Assembly (NCBI GenBank): GCA_028277225.1
Contig: JANQHB010000020.1
Span: forward strand, 1 to 5,829
DNA: 5,829 bases
DNA from: Chlorobium sp.
GTDB taxonomy: Bacteria > Bacteroidota > Chlorobiia > Chlorobiales > Chlorobiaceae
Reading direction: 5' to 3'
The translations under genes and the position numbers were made by a program. Positions 1 to 5,450 of this stretch are shown here, piece by piece. The first letter of the stretch is position 1. The number at the start of each line of letters is the position of its first letter. Under the pieces are notes generated by a model that did not search any database, was not told the DNA's origin, and saw nothing but the letters and a program-made list of their open reading frames with translations.

Positions 1-349
1 AACGTGGTAGTCGGCCCCGCACGCGCGCAATCCCAGCCTCTCCCTCGAGCGCATGCGGTACACCGAGCCGGTGCCGTGGCATGCCCGTTGCTATGACCGT
101 GAGACCGGATGGACCCGCCGGTGCTGGTATCTCGGCTGTTATCTCGTCGTGAGGATGTCGCACCGATGCGCGGCGCGGCGGGCCTCCTTCACGACCCCGG
201 AGTTGACAGCCTAACGGTCATGCCGTGTCTCTGGTACCCCGGAGCATGGAACAAGAGCCGCAGCAGTTTGCAGGCTCGTCGCGGCGAGGCGCCGCTCCCA
301 CCAAATCGATCGGCTGGGGTGCTGTTCCACGGTAATGCAGGAGCGGCTA
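1..349. other. GC-rich stretch without a confident gene
   Basis: I see no gene I can defend here. The longest candidate reading frames have no ribosome-binding site and an arginine-rich, out-of-frame look. One 53-codon frame, ATG at 53 to TAA at 212-214, gives a Trp/Cys/Arg-rich peptide that I do not recognise. It could be the eroded end of an older gene. The stretch contains a partial palindromic repeat at 278-302. That repeat sits between a 7-base inverted pair, TGGAACA at 247-253 and TGTTCCA at 323-329. Base composition is much richer in G+C than haoAB (41 of 60 in the first 60 bases). No clear promoter for haoA is visible. Confidence 0.5.
278..302. repeat. Partial copy of GC-rich palindromic intergenic repeat
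   Basis: This 25-base segment matches the loop and right arm of the full palindrome at 2165-2205 with a single missing G. The left arm (GGAGCGGCGCC in the full copy) is absent here, so this copy cannot form the same hairpin. Two copies on either side of haoA show that it is a dispersed repeat and not a gene-specific signal. Confidence 0.7.
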
Positions 350-526
350 ATGGACGATCGAGAGACAGAGCGGGTGCGCGGCGTCTCCTACACGGGATTC
401 TCGCGCGACATTGTCGGTGCCGGGTTCGTCGGCGAGATCGTGACCAAGGGTCAAGCCGTCGAGATCGAGTTCAAGCCGAACACGAGAGAAAAATCGGGAT
501 CAAGCCATGAAAAAAATAGCCATTAA
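350..526 (+). CDS. Small hypothetical protein, possibly a truncated gene
   Basis: I do not recognise this 58-residue product. The start at 350 is preferred over the in-frame ATG at 335 because AGGAG at 339-343 sits 6 bases before it. The first 44 residues look protein-like: an acidic/basic N-terminus, then SYTGFSRDIVGAGFVGEIV with glycine-rich hydrophobic spacing, then GQAVEIEFKPN. No membrane segment or cysteine is seen. The last 14 residues are charged and low in complexity. The final 20 bases overlap the start of haoA in another frame, so the tail is probably not native. It may be the 5' remnant of a longer gene cut when haoAB arrived, or a small leader gene coupled to haoA. A chance frame is also possible. 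Confidence 0.35.
   Translation: MDDRETERVRGVSYTGFSRDIVGAGFVGEIVTKGQAVEIEFKPNTREKSGSSHEKNSH
496..499 (+). promoter_or_regulatory. Weak ribosome-binding site of haoA
   Basis: GGGA lies 7 bases before the ATG at 507. The alternative in-frame ATG at 537 has only A-rich sequence and AATAGCC before it, with no purine-rich GGA core. This favours translation from 507 in the present sequence, although 537 gives the more ordinary signal peptide. Confidence 0.45.
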
Positions 527-548
527 AAAAATAGCCATGAAAAAACAA
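507..548 (+). repeat. 15-base tandem duplication at the haoA start
   Basis: ATGAAAAAAATAGCC (507-521) is repeated as ATTAAAAAAATAGCC (522-536), followed by the start of a third, diverged unit, ATGAAAAAACAA (537-548). It encodes MKKIA-IKKIA-MKKQ. The duplication adds ten residues and four lysines to the n-region of the signal peptide. Runs of seven A residues make slippage a likely origin. The internal ATG at 537 is probably the ancestral start. Confidence 0.75.
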
Positions 549-2102
549 TTGGGTTGCATCAGCTTTATTCTCCTGTTCCTTACTTCCGTTTTTGCCAATG
601 CTGCTCCTGCTCAGAATGCTGCTCCTGCCCAGAATGCTGCCCCTGCCCAGAATGCAGCTCCTGATCAGCACGATTTCAATGCGCTGAAAGATAAATATTA
701 CGCAGATCATCCCGGCAAGGGTAAATATGGTGATCTGTGGGAGCCGATACCCATACAACAATACTGGAATCCCATTACCTTCTATGAGCCGCCTGACACT
801 ATAGTAGGGGAATTTACGGCGGAACTATGTGTAGAGTGCCACAGGGGCACCACACCCGGGTGGGTACATGCCTGGGAAGACAGCACACACGCTAATCTTG
901 ATGAGATACGAAACTTGCCCAGTGACGACCCCCGTTTTTATAAGAAGGCCATGCTGGAAAAGATCGAAGAAGGCCTGCAACAGCGAGGTGTATTAAAAGA
1001 AGGTCAAAAATTGGCTACCGTAAGTTGTATTGATTGCCATGCCGGTGTTGGTAAAACATCTATGGTGCATGAGAAAGATCTAAGAATGCCTGACCGTGCT
1101 GCTTGTGGTGAATGTCACGTGCAGGAGTTTGCCGAAGCCGAGGATGAGAAGAAGCAAAAATGGCCACAAGGCCAATGGCCTGACGGTCATCCATCTCATG
1201 CGATGGACTGGAAAGCCAATGTGGAAACCGGCATCTGGGCTGGGATGTCACAACGCGAAGTCGCACAAGGTTGTGATATGTGCCATTACCAACAGAACAA
1301 ATGCGATGGCTGCCATACTCGACATACGTTCTCCGCTGCCGAGGCACGTAAACCTGAAGCCTGTGCAACTTGCCATAATGGCGTCGACCACAACGAGTTT
1401 GAAGGTTACATGTTATCCAAACACGGTGTGATCTATGAAACATCAGGCAAGGCCGATTGGGATTTCGAAGTCCAGTTGAAAGATGCCATTACCAAAGGTG
1501 GCTATACCGCACCGACCTGTGCCTGGTGTCACTTTGAGTTTGAAGGTGAGTTTTCACATAATCTGGTACGGAAAGTCCGTTGGGCCTTTAACCCAACCCC
1601 GGCCATTGCCGAGAACCTGGATCATCCCTGGTTTGAAGAACGCAAAGTTGCCTGGATAAAGACTTGCGCCAATTGCCATTCACCTCGCTTTTCTAAGGCT
1701 TGGTTGGATACCGCTGATAAAGGCACGATACAAGGTTTGGAAGTGGAGCAGGAAGCCAAGCAAGTCGTACAGAAATTGTATGATGATGGTTTAATGATTG
1801 GACAACAGACCAATCGTCCTGCACCACCTGCACCAGAAAAAGATGCCCCTGGCGCTTTCTATGCATTGTTCTGGGCCAAGGGTAATAACCCTTCATTCGT
1901 AGACCGCACCCATACCGAGATGTGGGAGCATGATTTGATCAAGCACTACAAAGGTCTGTTCCATGTAAACCCGGGTGGCTTCACTTACTCGGAAGGCTGG
2001 GCCAGATTGATGCGGCGTTATACAGAAATCCAGGACGAGAACACCCGCATACGTGAAATGGATGCATTAAAGAAACAGGTTGAAGCCCTGAGCAAAAAAT
2101 AG
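507..2102 (+). CDS. haoA: Hydroxylamine oxidoreductase, octaheme cytochrome c (HaoA)
   Basis: Periplasmic enzyme of the HAO family, which oxidises hydroxylamine and passes electrons through c-type hemes. The 531-residue product has a signal peptide (hydrophobic core about 18-30, likely cleavage after Ala32) and eight CxxCH heme sites at Cys108, 174, 200, 256, 266, 286, 338 and 387. Apart from Cys17 in the signal peptide there is no cysteine outside these motifs. By order, the fourth site (CDMCH, 256-260) should hold the catalytic P460-type heme. Asp294-His295 match the active-site Asp-His pair of Nitrosomonas HAO in position, and Tyr494 in TYSEGW is the candidate for the heme-crosslinking tyrosine, so this looks like a true hydroxylamine-oxidising type and not a reductive relative. 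The C-terminus (about 505-531) is charged and helical, with no membrane anchor. haoB follows after 172 bases. Residues 31-54 are a repeat expansion. The family call is firm; the tyrosine assignment is inference. Confidence 0.95.
   Translation: MKKIAIKKIAMKKQLGCISFILLFLTSVFANAAPAQNAAPAQNAAPAQNAAPDQHDFNALKDKYYADHPGKGKYGDLWEPIPIQQYWNPITFYEPPDTIVGEFTAELCVECHRGTTPGWVHAWEDSTHANLDEIRNLPSDDPRFYKKAMLEKIEEGLQQRGVLKEGQKLATVSCIDCHAGVGKTSMVHEKDLRMPDRAACGECHVQEFAEAEDEKKQKWPQGQWPDGHPSHAMDWKANVETGIWAGMSQREVAQGCDMCHYQQNKCDGCHTRHTFSAAEARKPEACATCHNGVDHNEFEGYMLSKHGVIYETSGKADWDFEVQLKDAITKGGYTAPTCAWCHFEFEGEFSHNLVRKVRWAFNPTPAIAENLDHPWFEERKVAWIKTCANCHSPRFSKAWLDTADKGTIQGLEVEQEAKQVVQKLYDDGLMIGQQTNRPAPPAPEKDAPGAFYALFWAKGNNPSFVDRTHTEMWEHDLIKHYKGLFHVNPGGFTYSEGWARLMRRYTEIQDENTRIREMDALKKQVEALSKK
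597..668 (+). repeat. Four 18-base tandem repeats in haoA
   Basis: Four consecutive 18-base units encode NAAPAQ, NAAPAQ, NAAPAQ and NAAPDQ (residues 31-54), starting at the signal-peptide cleavage region. Units differ by a few third-position changes, and the last also changes Ala to Asp. They form an Ala/Pro/Gln-rich flexible linker before the folded heme domain. The copy number could vary among strains without breaking the frame. Confidence 0.93.
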
Positions 2103-2120
2103 TCGCTTCCCTGAACATTG

Positions 2121-2248
2121 AAGGACGCGGATGTCCGGCGTTGGTCATGAGTTGGGCCACTGCCGTAGGAGCGGCGCCTTGTCGCGGCGAGGGCGCCGCT
2201 CCCACCGAGAGAGCCGCTGGCCCGAGTGATGATCAAGGCCGGATGTCC
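2121..2248. repeat. Imperfect direct repeats flanking the haoA-haoB palindrome
   Basis: AAGGACGCGGATGTCC (2121-2136) and AAGGCCGGATGTCC (2235-2248) share AAGG at one end and CGGATGTCC at the other. They bracket 98 bases that contain the full palindromic element. The arrangement is what a target duplication or an excision/insertion scar would leave. A composite repetitive element with its own flanks would also fit. Confidence 0.55.
2165..2205. repeat. REP-like GC-rich palindrome between haoA and haoB
   Basis: GGAGCGGCGCC (2168-2178) pairs perfectly with GGCGCCGCTCC (2192-2202). With the flanking GTA and CAC the arms extend to 14 bases with one mismatch, around a 13-base loop. No U-run follows, so this is not a classic terminator, but the hairpin would sit between the two cistrons and could stabilise haoA mRNA or reduce read-through into haoB. 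A partial copy lies at 278-302, so it is a dispersed element. Similar GTAGGAGCGGC-type palindromes occur between genes in several gammaproteobacteria. Confidence 0.8.
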
Positions 2249-2274
2249 TTTAGGTTTGAGTAATAGGTAATATT

Positions 2275-3357
2275 ATGAATGACTCGAATCAAGCTGTCGT
2301 GCCCCCTGAAGATAATACCTATCGTCTGATATCCGTCCGGGCCGTTCTACTATTGGCTGTCTTCATTGCCGGCTTGTTCTATGTCGTTGAAAGAAATCGA
2401 TTATCACTAACAGCACCTTCGTTTTCGAGTTCTGTCGATTCACCTCAAGGACAGAAAATGAAGGCCAACAAAGAGCCACTGCCTTTTGAAAGTGAATCGG
2501 TTTCGGTTGAAGAGCCTATCAAGTCTTTTTTCACAATTAATGATATTGAACGTTATACGATCTCCATTACTGAGGACATGTATTTCGACTTAACAGTTGC
2601 TAGTTATATGGGTAGTGAAACGGAACAACGACGAGCAGTTGTTTATTTACCCGCTAAAAAAGATGATAAGGGCAAGGTTGATAAGGAAAAAGTACCCGTT
2701 CAGTTTCGTTATGAAAAATGGTTGTCTGCCAGCGAGGCCATAAATACATACACAAACAATGATTCCTTGTTTATTTCTTTCTGGGACAATGCCCAACGAG
2801 TCCATCTTCTTACTGGCCGGGATAACTGGGTAACGCTGCCAGCCAAAGATGCTTATATGGAAGATGAGCATGCACTGTGGCAGGCAATTGCGGGTGGGTT
2901 TGATCGTCAAGGCCGCTCAGCTAAATTCGGTCAGTTATTACTAATGGATATGGACGAGGCTTTGCAGGAATTAAAGAAAGAATTACCACAAGGGCGCGAT
3001 CATTATTTATTGCTCAGTACGGATGATTTATCTCATGTGCAGGAAATCGCTCGTATGACCGGGCGTGGTTTGCCACTGGAGACGCGTTTGTTTCCAGCGG
3101 ATGCTGATTTACACAATAGTATTTCTCAGGTGAAACAATGGGCACAAGAAGGTGAGGGTACGGGCAGTTATCTGGCCCAATCCATCTCTGAGCGAAGCAT
3201 ACGTGTTTGGCGTATCACAGATGAGAGTTTTGAAAATACACTCTTAGCTCGATTGTTACCGTTTTCAACTTCCCTTGATATGAGTATTGAGGGTGCGAAA
3301 TTGGTGTATCAGTCCGATTGGGGTGGTTATATCAGCATCTATCAACTATTAGATTAA
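2275..3357 (+). CDS. haoB: HaoB, membrane-anchored partner of hydroxylamine oxidoreductase
   Basis: Named from its position directly after haoA and its build: 360 residues with one N-terminal membrane segment (about 22-38, preceded by arginines) and a large periplasmic part. haoA-haoB is a conserved pair in ammonia oxidisers and some methanotrophs; the biochemical role of HaoB is not known. The protein contains no cysteine, so it carries neither a c-type heme nor a disulfide, which suits an anchoring, assembly or scaffolding role better than electron transfer. A low-complexity stretch (about 44-80) links the anchor to the folded part. Partial ribosome-binding sequence TAGGT (2264-2268) sits 6 bases before the ATG. 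Codon use is A/T-rich, with many TTA leucines, unlike the downstream genes. The family assignment is supported mainly by context. Confidence 0.8.
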   Translation: MNDSNQAVVPPEDNTYRLISVRAVLLLAVFIAGLFYVVERNRLSLTAPSFSSSVDSPQGQKMKANKEPLPFESESVSVEEPIKSFFTINDIERYTISITEDMYFDLTVASYMGSETEQRRAVVYLPAKKDDKGKVDKEKVPVQFRYEKWLSASEAINTYTNNDSLFISFWDNAQRVHLLTGRDNWVTLPAKDAYMEDEHALWQAIAGGFDRQGRSAKFGQLLLMDMDEALQELKKELPQGRDHYLLLSTDDLSHVQEIARMTGRGLPLETRLFPADADLHNSISQVKQWAQEGEGTGSYLAQSISERSIRVWRITDESFENTLLARLLPFSTSLDMSIEGAKLVYQSDWGGYISIYQLLD

Positions 3358-3361
3358 CTCT

Positions 3362-3386
3362 GGTAGTGTCAATATTCTTGCGCACG
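3362..3386. mobile_element. Probable terminal end of an IS256-type insertion sequence
   Basis: GGTAGTGTCAATATTCTTGC begins four bases after the haoB stop and lies outside the transposase stop codon (3403-3405 on the minus strand), where the terminal inverted repeat of the element should be. The TGTCAA and GCGCAC words resemble ends of IS256-family elements. No matching opposite end is present in the window, so the element is truncated. Confidence 0.5.
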
Positions 3387-3402
3387 TTTGATCTGGCGGT
3401 GC

Positions 3403-3660
3403 TCACGCGGTGGTGGGTTGCTCCTCGAGTTGCTGCTGCTTGAACGTGTCCATGTTCAGGTACCTCCGGGTTCCCCATTTCGTGCCAGCGATGTGCCGTA
3501 GCCTAGTACCCCGTTTCACCTTATTTTGCATGCTCAGAGCCCCCCAAAGGCGCCAACGACGCGGGTTCTTCGTCGGACCTCCCGGATGATCCGTCCCATC
3601 GGGTTGTTGGTCCGGATTCGCACCCCCAGTGGTTGTCCGGAAACGGTATCGGCTTGCTGG
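3403..3660 (-). pseudogene. IS256/Mutator-family transposase, C-terminal remnant
   Basis: Three reading frames on the minus strand together rebuild the C-terminus of an IS256-family transposase. One frame gives PFPDNHW (about 3621-3641). The next gives RIRTNNPM and IREVRRRTRVVGAF (about 3546-3626), the family's signature motif near the C-terminus. The third gives ALSM, then RHIAGTKWGTRRYLNM and the ending QQLEEQPTTA with a stop at 3403-3405. Frameshifts lie near 3620 and 3541. The catalytic N-terminal two thirds are missing, so it cannot be active. Sequence 5' of it (3661-3797) may be more eroded transposase but shows nothing I can align. It sits directly downstream of haoB and points toward it. 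Confidence 0.85.
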
Positions 3661-3814
3661 ATGCGGTTAACACCTTCCGCTTGTGCTATCAACTGACCAA
3701 GCAGCTCACGTTCGAATCCACCACCACGGGAGTGAATAGCGGCGCGGATTTGTTTTATACCATCGAGCGTTGAGGTAAACTGATCGATTTTAATCATACG
3801 GAGCATTCTCAATC

Positions 3815-4261
3815 ATGAAGCGTTTATTGCTGCTACTAATCCCAGCGTTGATCTCATTCCAAGGATTTGCGGCGGAGTTCGCGGTCGGTGACCTGGTCAT
3901 CAAGCACCCGTGGGCAAGACCTACACCGCCGGTGGCGGATGCCGGGGCGGCTTATTTCATCGTAGATAACAGCCGGGGAGCGGATGACCGCCTGCTGTCA
4001 GCCGAGGCGGATATCTCACAACGGGTCGAACTGCACACCCACCTGATGGAGGGTGATGTGATGATGATGCGCAAAGTGGATACCATTGAGATGCCCGCTG
4101 GGCAGACAGTCGCGCTTCAACCTGGTGGCCTACACATCATGTTCATCGGTTTGCAGGCCCCTCTGGTTGAAGGTGATCGGTTTCCGCTCACGTTGAATTT
4201 CGAAAAAGCCGGAGCAGTCATTGTGGAGGTGGCTATTGGCCAGCAGCCCAATGCTCAATAA
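3815..4261 (+). CDS. PCuAC-family periplasmic copper chaperone
   Basis: Periplasmic copper(I) carrier of the PCu(A)C family (DUF461), which supplies copper to the CuA/CuB centres of cytochrome oxidase, often together with Sco. The 148-residue protein has a signal peptide (1-20, cleavage after FAA) and a compact beta domain. The family copper motif is intact: His74, ten residues, Met85, twenty-one residues, His107, one residue, Met109. Extra His76, Met78, Met83 and Met84 enrich the site. GGAG (3800-3803) sits 11 bases before the ATG. The stop overlaps the sco start by 11 bases, so the two are probably translationally coupled. In a methanotroph it could also serve the large copper demand of particulate methane monooxygenase; that is inference. 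Confidence 0.93.
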   Translation: MKRLLLLLIPALISFQGFAAEFAVGDLVIKHPWARPTPPVADAGAAYFIVDNSRGADDRLLSAEADISQRVELHTHLMEGDVMMMRKVDTIEMPAGQTVALQPGGLHIMFIGLQAPLVEGDRFPLTLNFEKAGAVIVEVAIGQQPNAQ

Positions 4262-4895
4262 ACAACTGTTGATCATTGTTCTCGGCGTCGTGAGTGTCGT
4301 TGCCGGTGTGTGGCTCGGTCGTTACTTTTTGCCACAGACCGAGACGGCCGAACCGGAAATCAACGGTATCTATATCTCGCCTTCCCGGAAGGTTGCGGAT
4401 TTCGAACTCACCAATCAATCGGGTCAACCCTTTAATCAGGCTGCGCTCAAAGAGCGTTGGTCGTTGCTGTTTTTTGGCTACACGTTTTGTCCTGACGTGT
4501 GCCCCACCACCCTAGCGCAACTCAATCAATTTCACAGCCGGCTGGCGGCAGAAGGCTTAGACGAAGATGTGACGGTTTGGATGATCTCGGTCGATCCGGC
4601 CCGCGATACCGCGGAACGGCTCAAGGAATACACCGCCTTTTTCAATCCCAAGTTCGGCGGGGCCACCGGCGACCGAGAGGAAATCGACAAATTGGCCCAA
4701 CAGTTCGGGGTTTATTACAAGATTCACGACCCCGAACCCGGCGCGGATTATTATCTGGTCGATCACTCGTCAGCGGTCATCGTCATCAACCCGGACACCC
4801 GCTTGCAGGCGGTGCTGACGGGAACCAGCTCAACCGACAGGCTGGTCGAGGATTTTCAGGCTATACGCCAGCACTACGACGCGACTCAATCTTAG
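4251..4895 (+). CDS. Sco1/SenC-family copper-binding assembly protein
   Basis: Membrane-anchored thioredoxin-fold protein that helps build the CuA centre of cytochrome c oxidase. From the ATG at 4251 the protein has 214 residues. An N-terminal membrane segment (about 6-22) is followed by the thioredoxin-like domain. The copper/redox motif CPDVCP has Cys80 and Cys84, and the third ligand, His172, lies in DHSS. The segment SVDPARDT is also typical. The ATG at 4251 is preferred over the in-frame TTG at 4221, because 4251 places the membrane segment at the N-terminus and overlaps the chaperone stop in the usual coupled manner. No close ribosome-binding site is seen (GGAGG at 4225-4229 is too far), which fits coupling. 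Length and motifs are normal. Confidence 0.94.
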   Translation: MLNKQLLIIVLGVVSVVAGVWLGRYFLPQTETAEPEINGIYISPSRKVADFELTNQSGQPFNQAALKERWSLLFFGYTFCPDVCPTTLAQLNQFHSRLAAEGLDEDVTVWMISVDPARDTAERLKEYTAFFNPKFGGATGDREEIDKLAQQFGVYYKIHDPEPGADYYLVDHSSAVIVINPDTRLQAVLTGTSSTDRLVEDFQAIRQHYDATQS

Positions 4896-4961
4896 GCGAT
4901 TGCCGGAAATTCTCATGCCAGCTGGCGCCGGATTGGCGTCTGCCTTCAAGGAGCGCCGGCA
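4896..4961. other. Short convergent gap after sco
   Basis: Sixty-six bases separate the sco stop from the last recognisable codon of the iron-sulfur pseudogene on the other strand. GCCAGCTGGC (4918-4927) is a perfect 10-base palindrome, but there is no stem with a T-run, so I see no clear terminator. The 3' end of the iron-sulfur gene should lie here and is missing; a deletion endpoint is therefore near 4961. Confidence 0.5.
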
Positions 4962-5251
4962 GAAGCTTGGTCAGGAAGCACAGGTCGCAGAGGTAACACT
5001 CGTCGACGACCTTCCAGTAATCCGCCTTCGCGACGCCGTCGACTTCCATCGTGTCGGACTCGTCGACGAGGTCGAACAGCACGGGAAAACTCTGGCAGAG
5101 ACTGACGCATCGCCGATATCCGTGACAGATGTCGAACACACGCTCCATTTCCGTGAAGAGTTTGTGCTCGTCGAAAAATTCGGGGTTCTTCCATCCAGTC
5201 CAGCGCGTGCCGGGTCGGCGCTTCGAGACTGCCTTCGCGTGCACCAGCCAT
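4962..5251 (-). pseudogene. Heterodisulfide-reductase-like Fe-S protein, decayed N-terminal part
   Basis: The N-terminus of a GlpC/HdrD-like iron-sulfur protein often found beside rubrerythrin. Translation starts at 5251 (MAGAREGSLEAPTRHALDW) after AGGA. It then shifts frame at 5190-5197, where TGGA is duplicated; removing one copy restores DWKNPEFFDEHKL. The first cluster motif reads CHGYRRCVSLC, where the family has Cys in place of Tyr. The second reads CYLCDLCFLTK and ends just before its expected fourth Cys-Pro. After that (below about 4962) the sequence no longer resembles the family, and the cysteine-rich C-terminal domain, some 300 residues in the family, is missing. Three independent lesions make it non-functional. 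Its neighbour upstream is the deleted rubrerythrin. The family call comes from recognised conserved segments. Confidence 0.85.
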
Positions 5252-5302
5252 GATTGACGGGTCCTGCGAGATTCGTGAACGGGATTGTTGATGCAACACG
5301 CC

Positions 5303-5325
5303 GGGGAGCGTTGACAGCGCTCCCC
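5303..5325. other. Intercistronic hairpin between rubrerythrin and Fe-S relics
   Basis: GGGGAGCG (5303-5310) pairs with CGCTCCCC (5318-5325), an 8-base perfect stem with a 7-base loop. On the minus strand it follows the rubrerythrin stop by 20 bases and precedes the Fe-S start. No T-run follows, so processing or partial attenuation in the former operon is likelier than full termination. Confidence 0.6.
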
Positions 5326-5345
5326 GACACGTGGCGGGAGTGCGA

Positions 5346-5450
5346 TCAGTCGTTGAGCTGATCCAGTGCCTTCTGGAAGCGATTGGCGTGCGAGCGCTCG
5401 GCCTTGGCCAGTTTCAGATTGCCTTCGGTCTTCGAGCCTTTGAGAGACAT
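5346..5450 (-). pseudogene. rbr: Rubrerythrin with large in-frame internal deletion
   Basis: Rubrerythrins are non-heme diiron proteins that remove peroxide; this family is usually about 140 residues. Here only 34 codons remain. The first 13 (MSLKGSKTEGNLK) match the normal N-terminus, and the next 21 (starting LAKAERSHANRFQKAL) match the normal C-terminus. Around 100 codons between them are gone, with the frame kept. The remaining part includes one ExxH iron-ligand motif (Glu18 and His21) but not the other helices needed for a diiron site. A strong ribosome-binding site, GGAGG (5463-5459), is intact 8 bases before the ATG, so a small peptide may still be made. It was the gene upstream of the Fe-S protein in the same former operon. 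I call it a pseudogene; a selected microprotein is a less likely reading. Confidence 0.85.

Noticed and set aside
203..208. TTGACA as a -35 box for haoA
   Set aside because: A perfect hexamer, but nothing like TATAAT lies 16-18 bases downstream, and haoA starts 300 bases away.
109..510. 133-codon plus-strand frame before haoA
   Set aside because: No ribosome-binding site, an arginine-rich shadow-like composition, and it overlaps the better small ORF at 350 and a repeat.
549..557. LGC as a lipoprotein cleavage site in HaoA
   Set aside because: The cysteine (Cys17) precedes the hydrophobic core and does not follow it, so it is not a lipobox.
597..668. Tandem 18-base units as a CRISPR array
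   Set aside because: There are no spacers; the units are directly joined and in frame within haoA.
3534..3812. 92-codon minus-strand frame as a separate small gene
   Set aside because: Its last third is the IS256 transposase signature and adjacent parts need frameshifts, so it is part of a transposase remnant.
4221..4250. TTG start giving a longer Sco protein
   Set aside because: It would overlap the chaperone gene by 41 bases and put ten unneeded residues before the membrane segment; ATG 4251 is more natural.
4900..5253. 117-codon plus-strand frame after sco
   Set aside because: It is the antisense shadow of the Fe-S pseudogene, whose minus-strand reading holds the conserved cysteine motifs.
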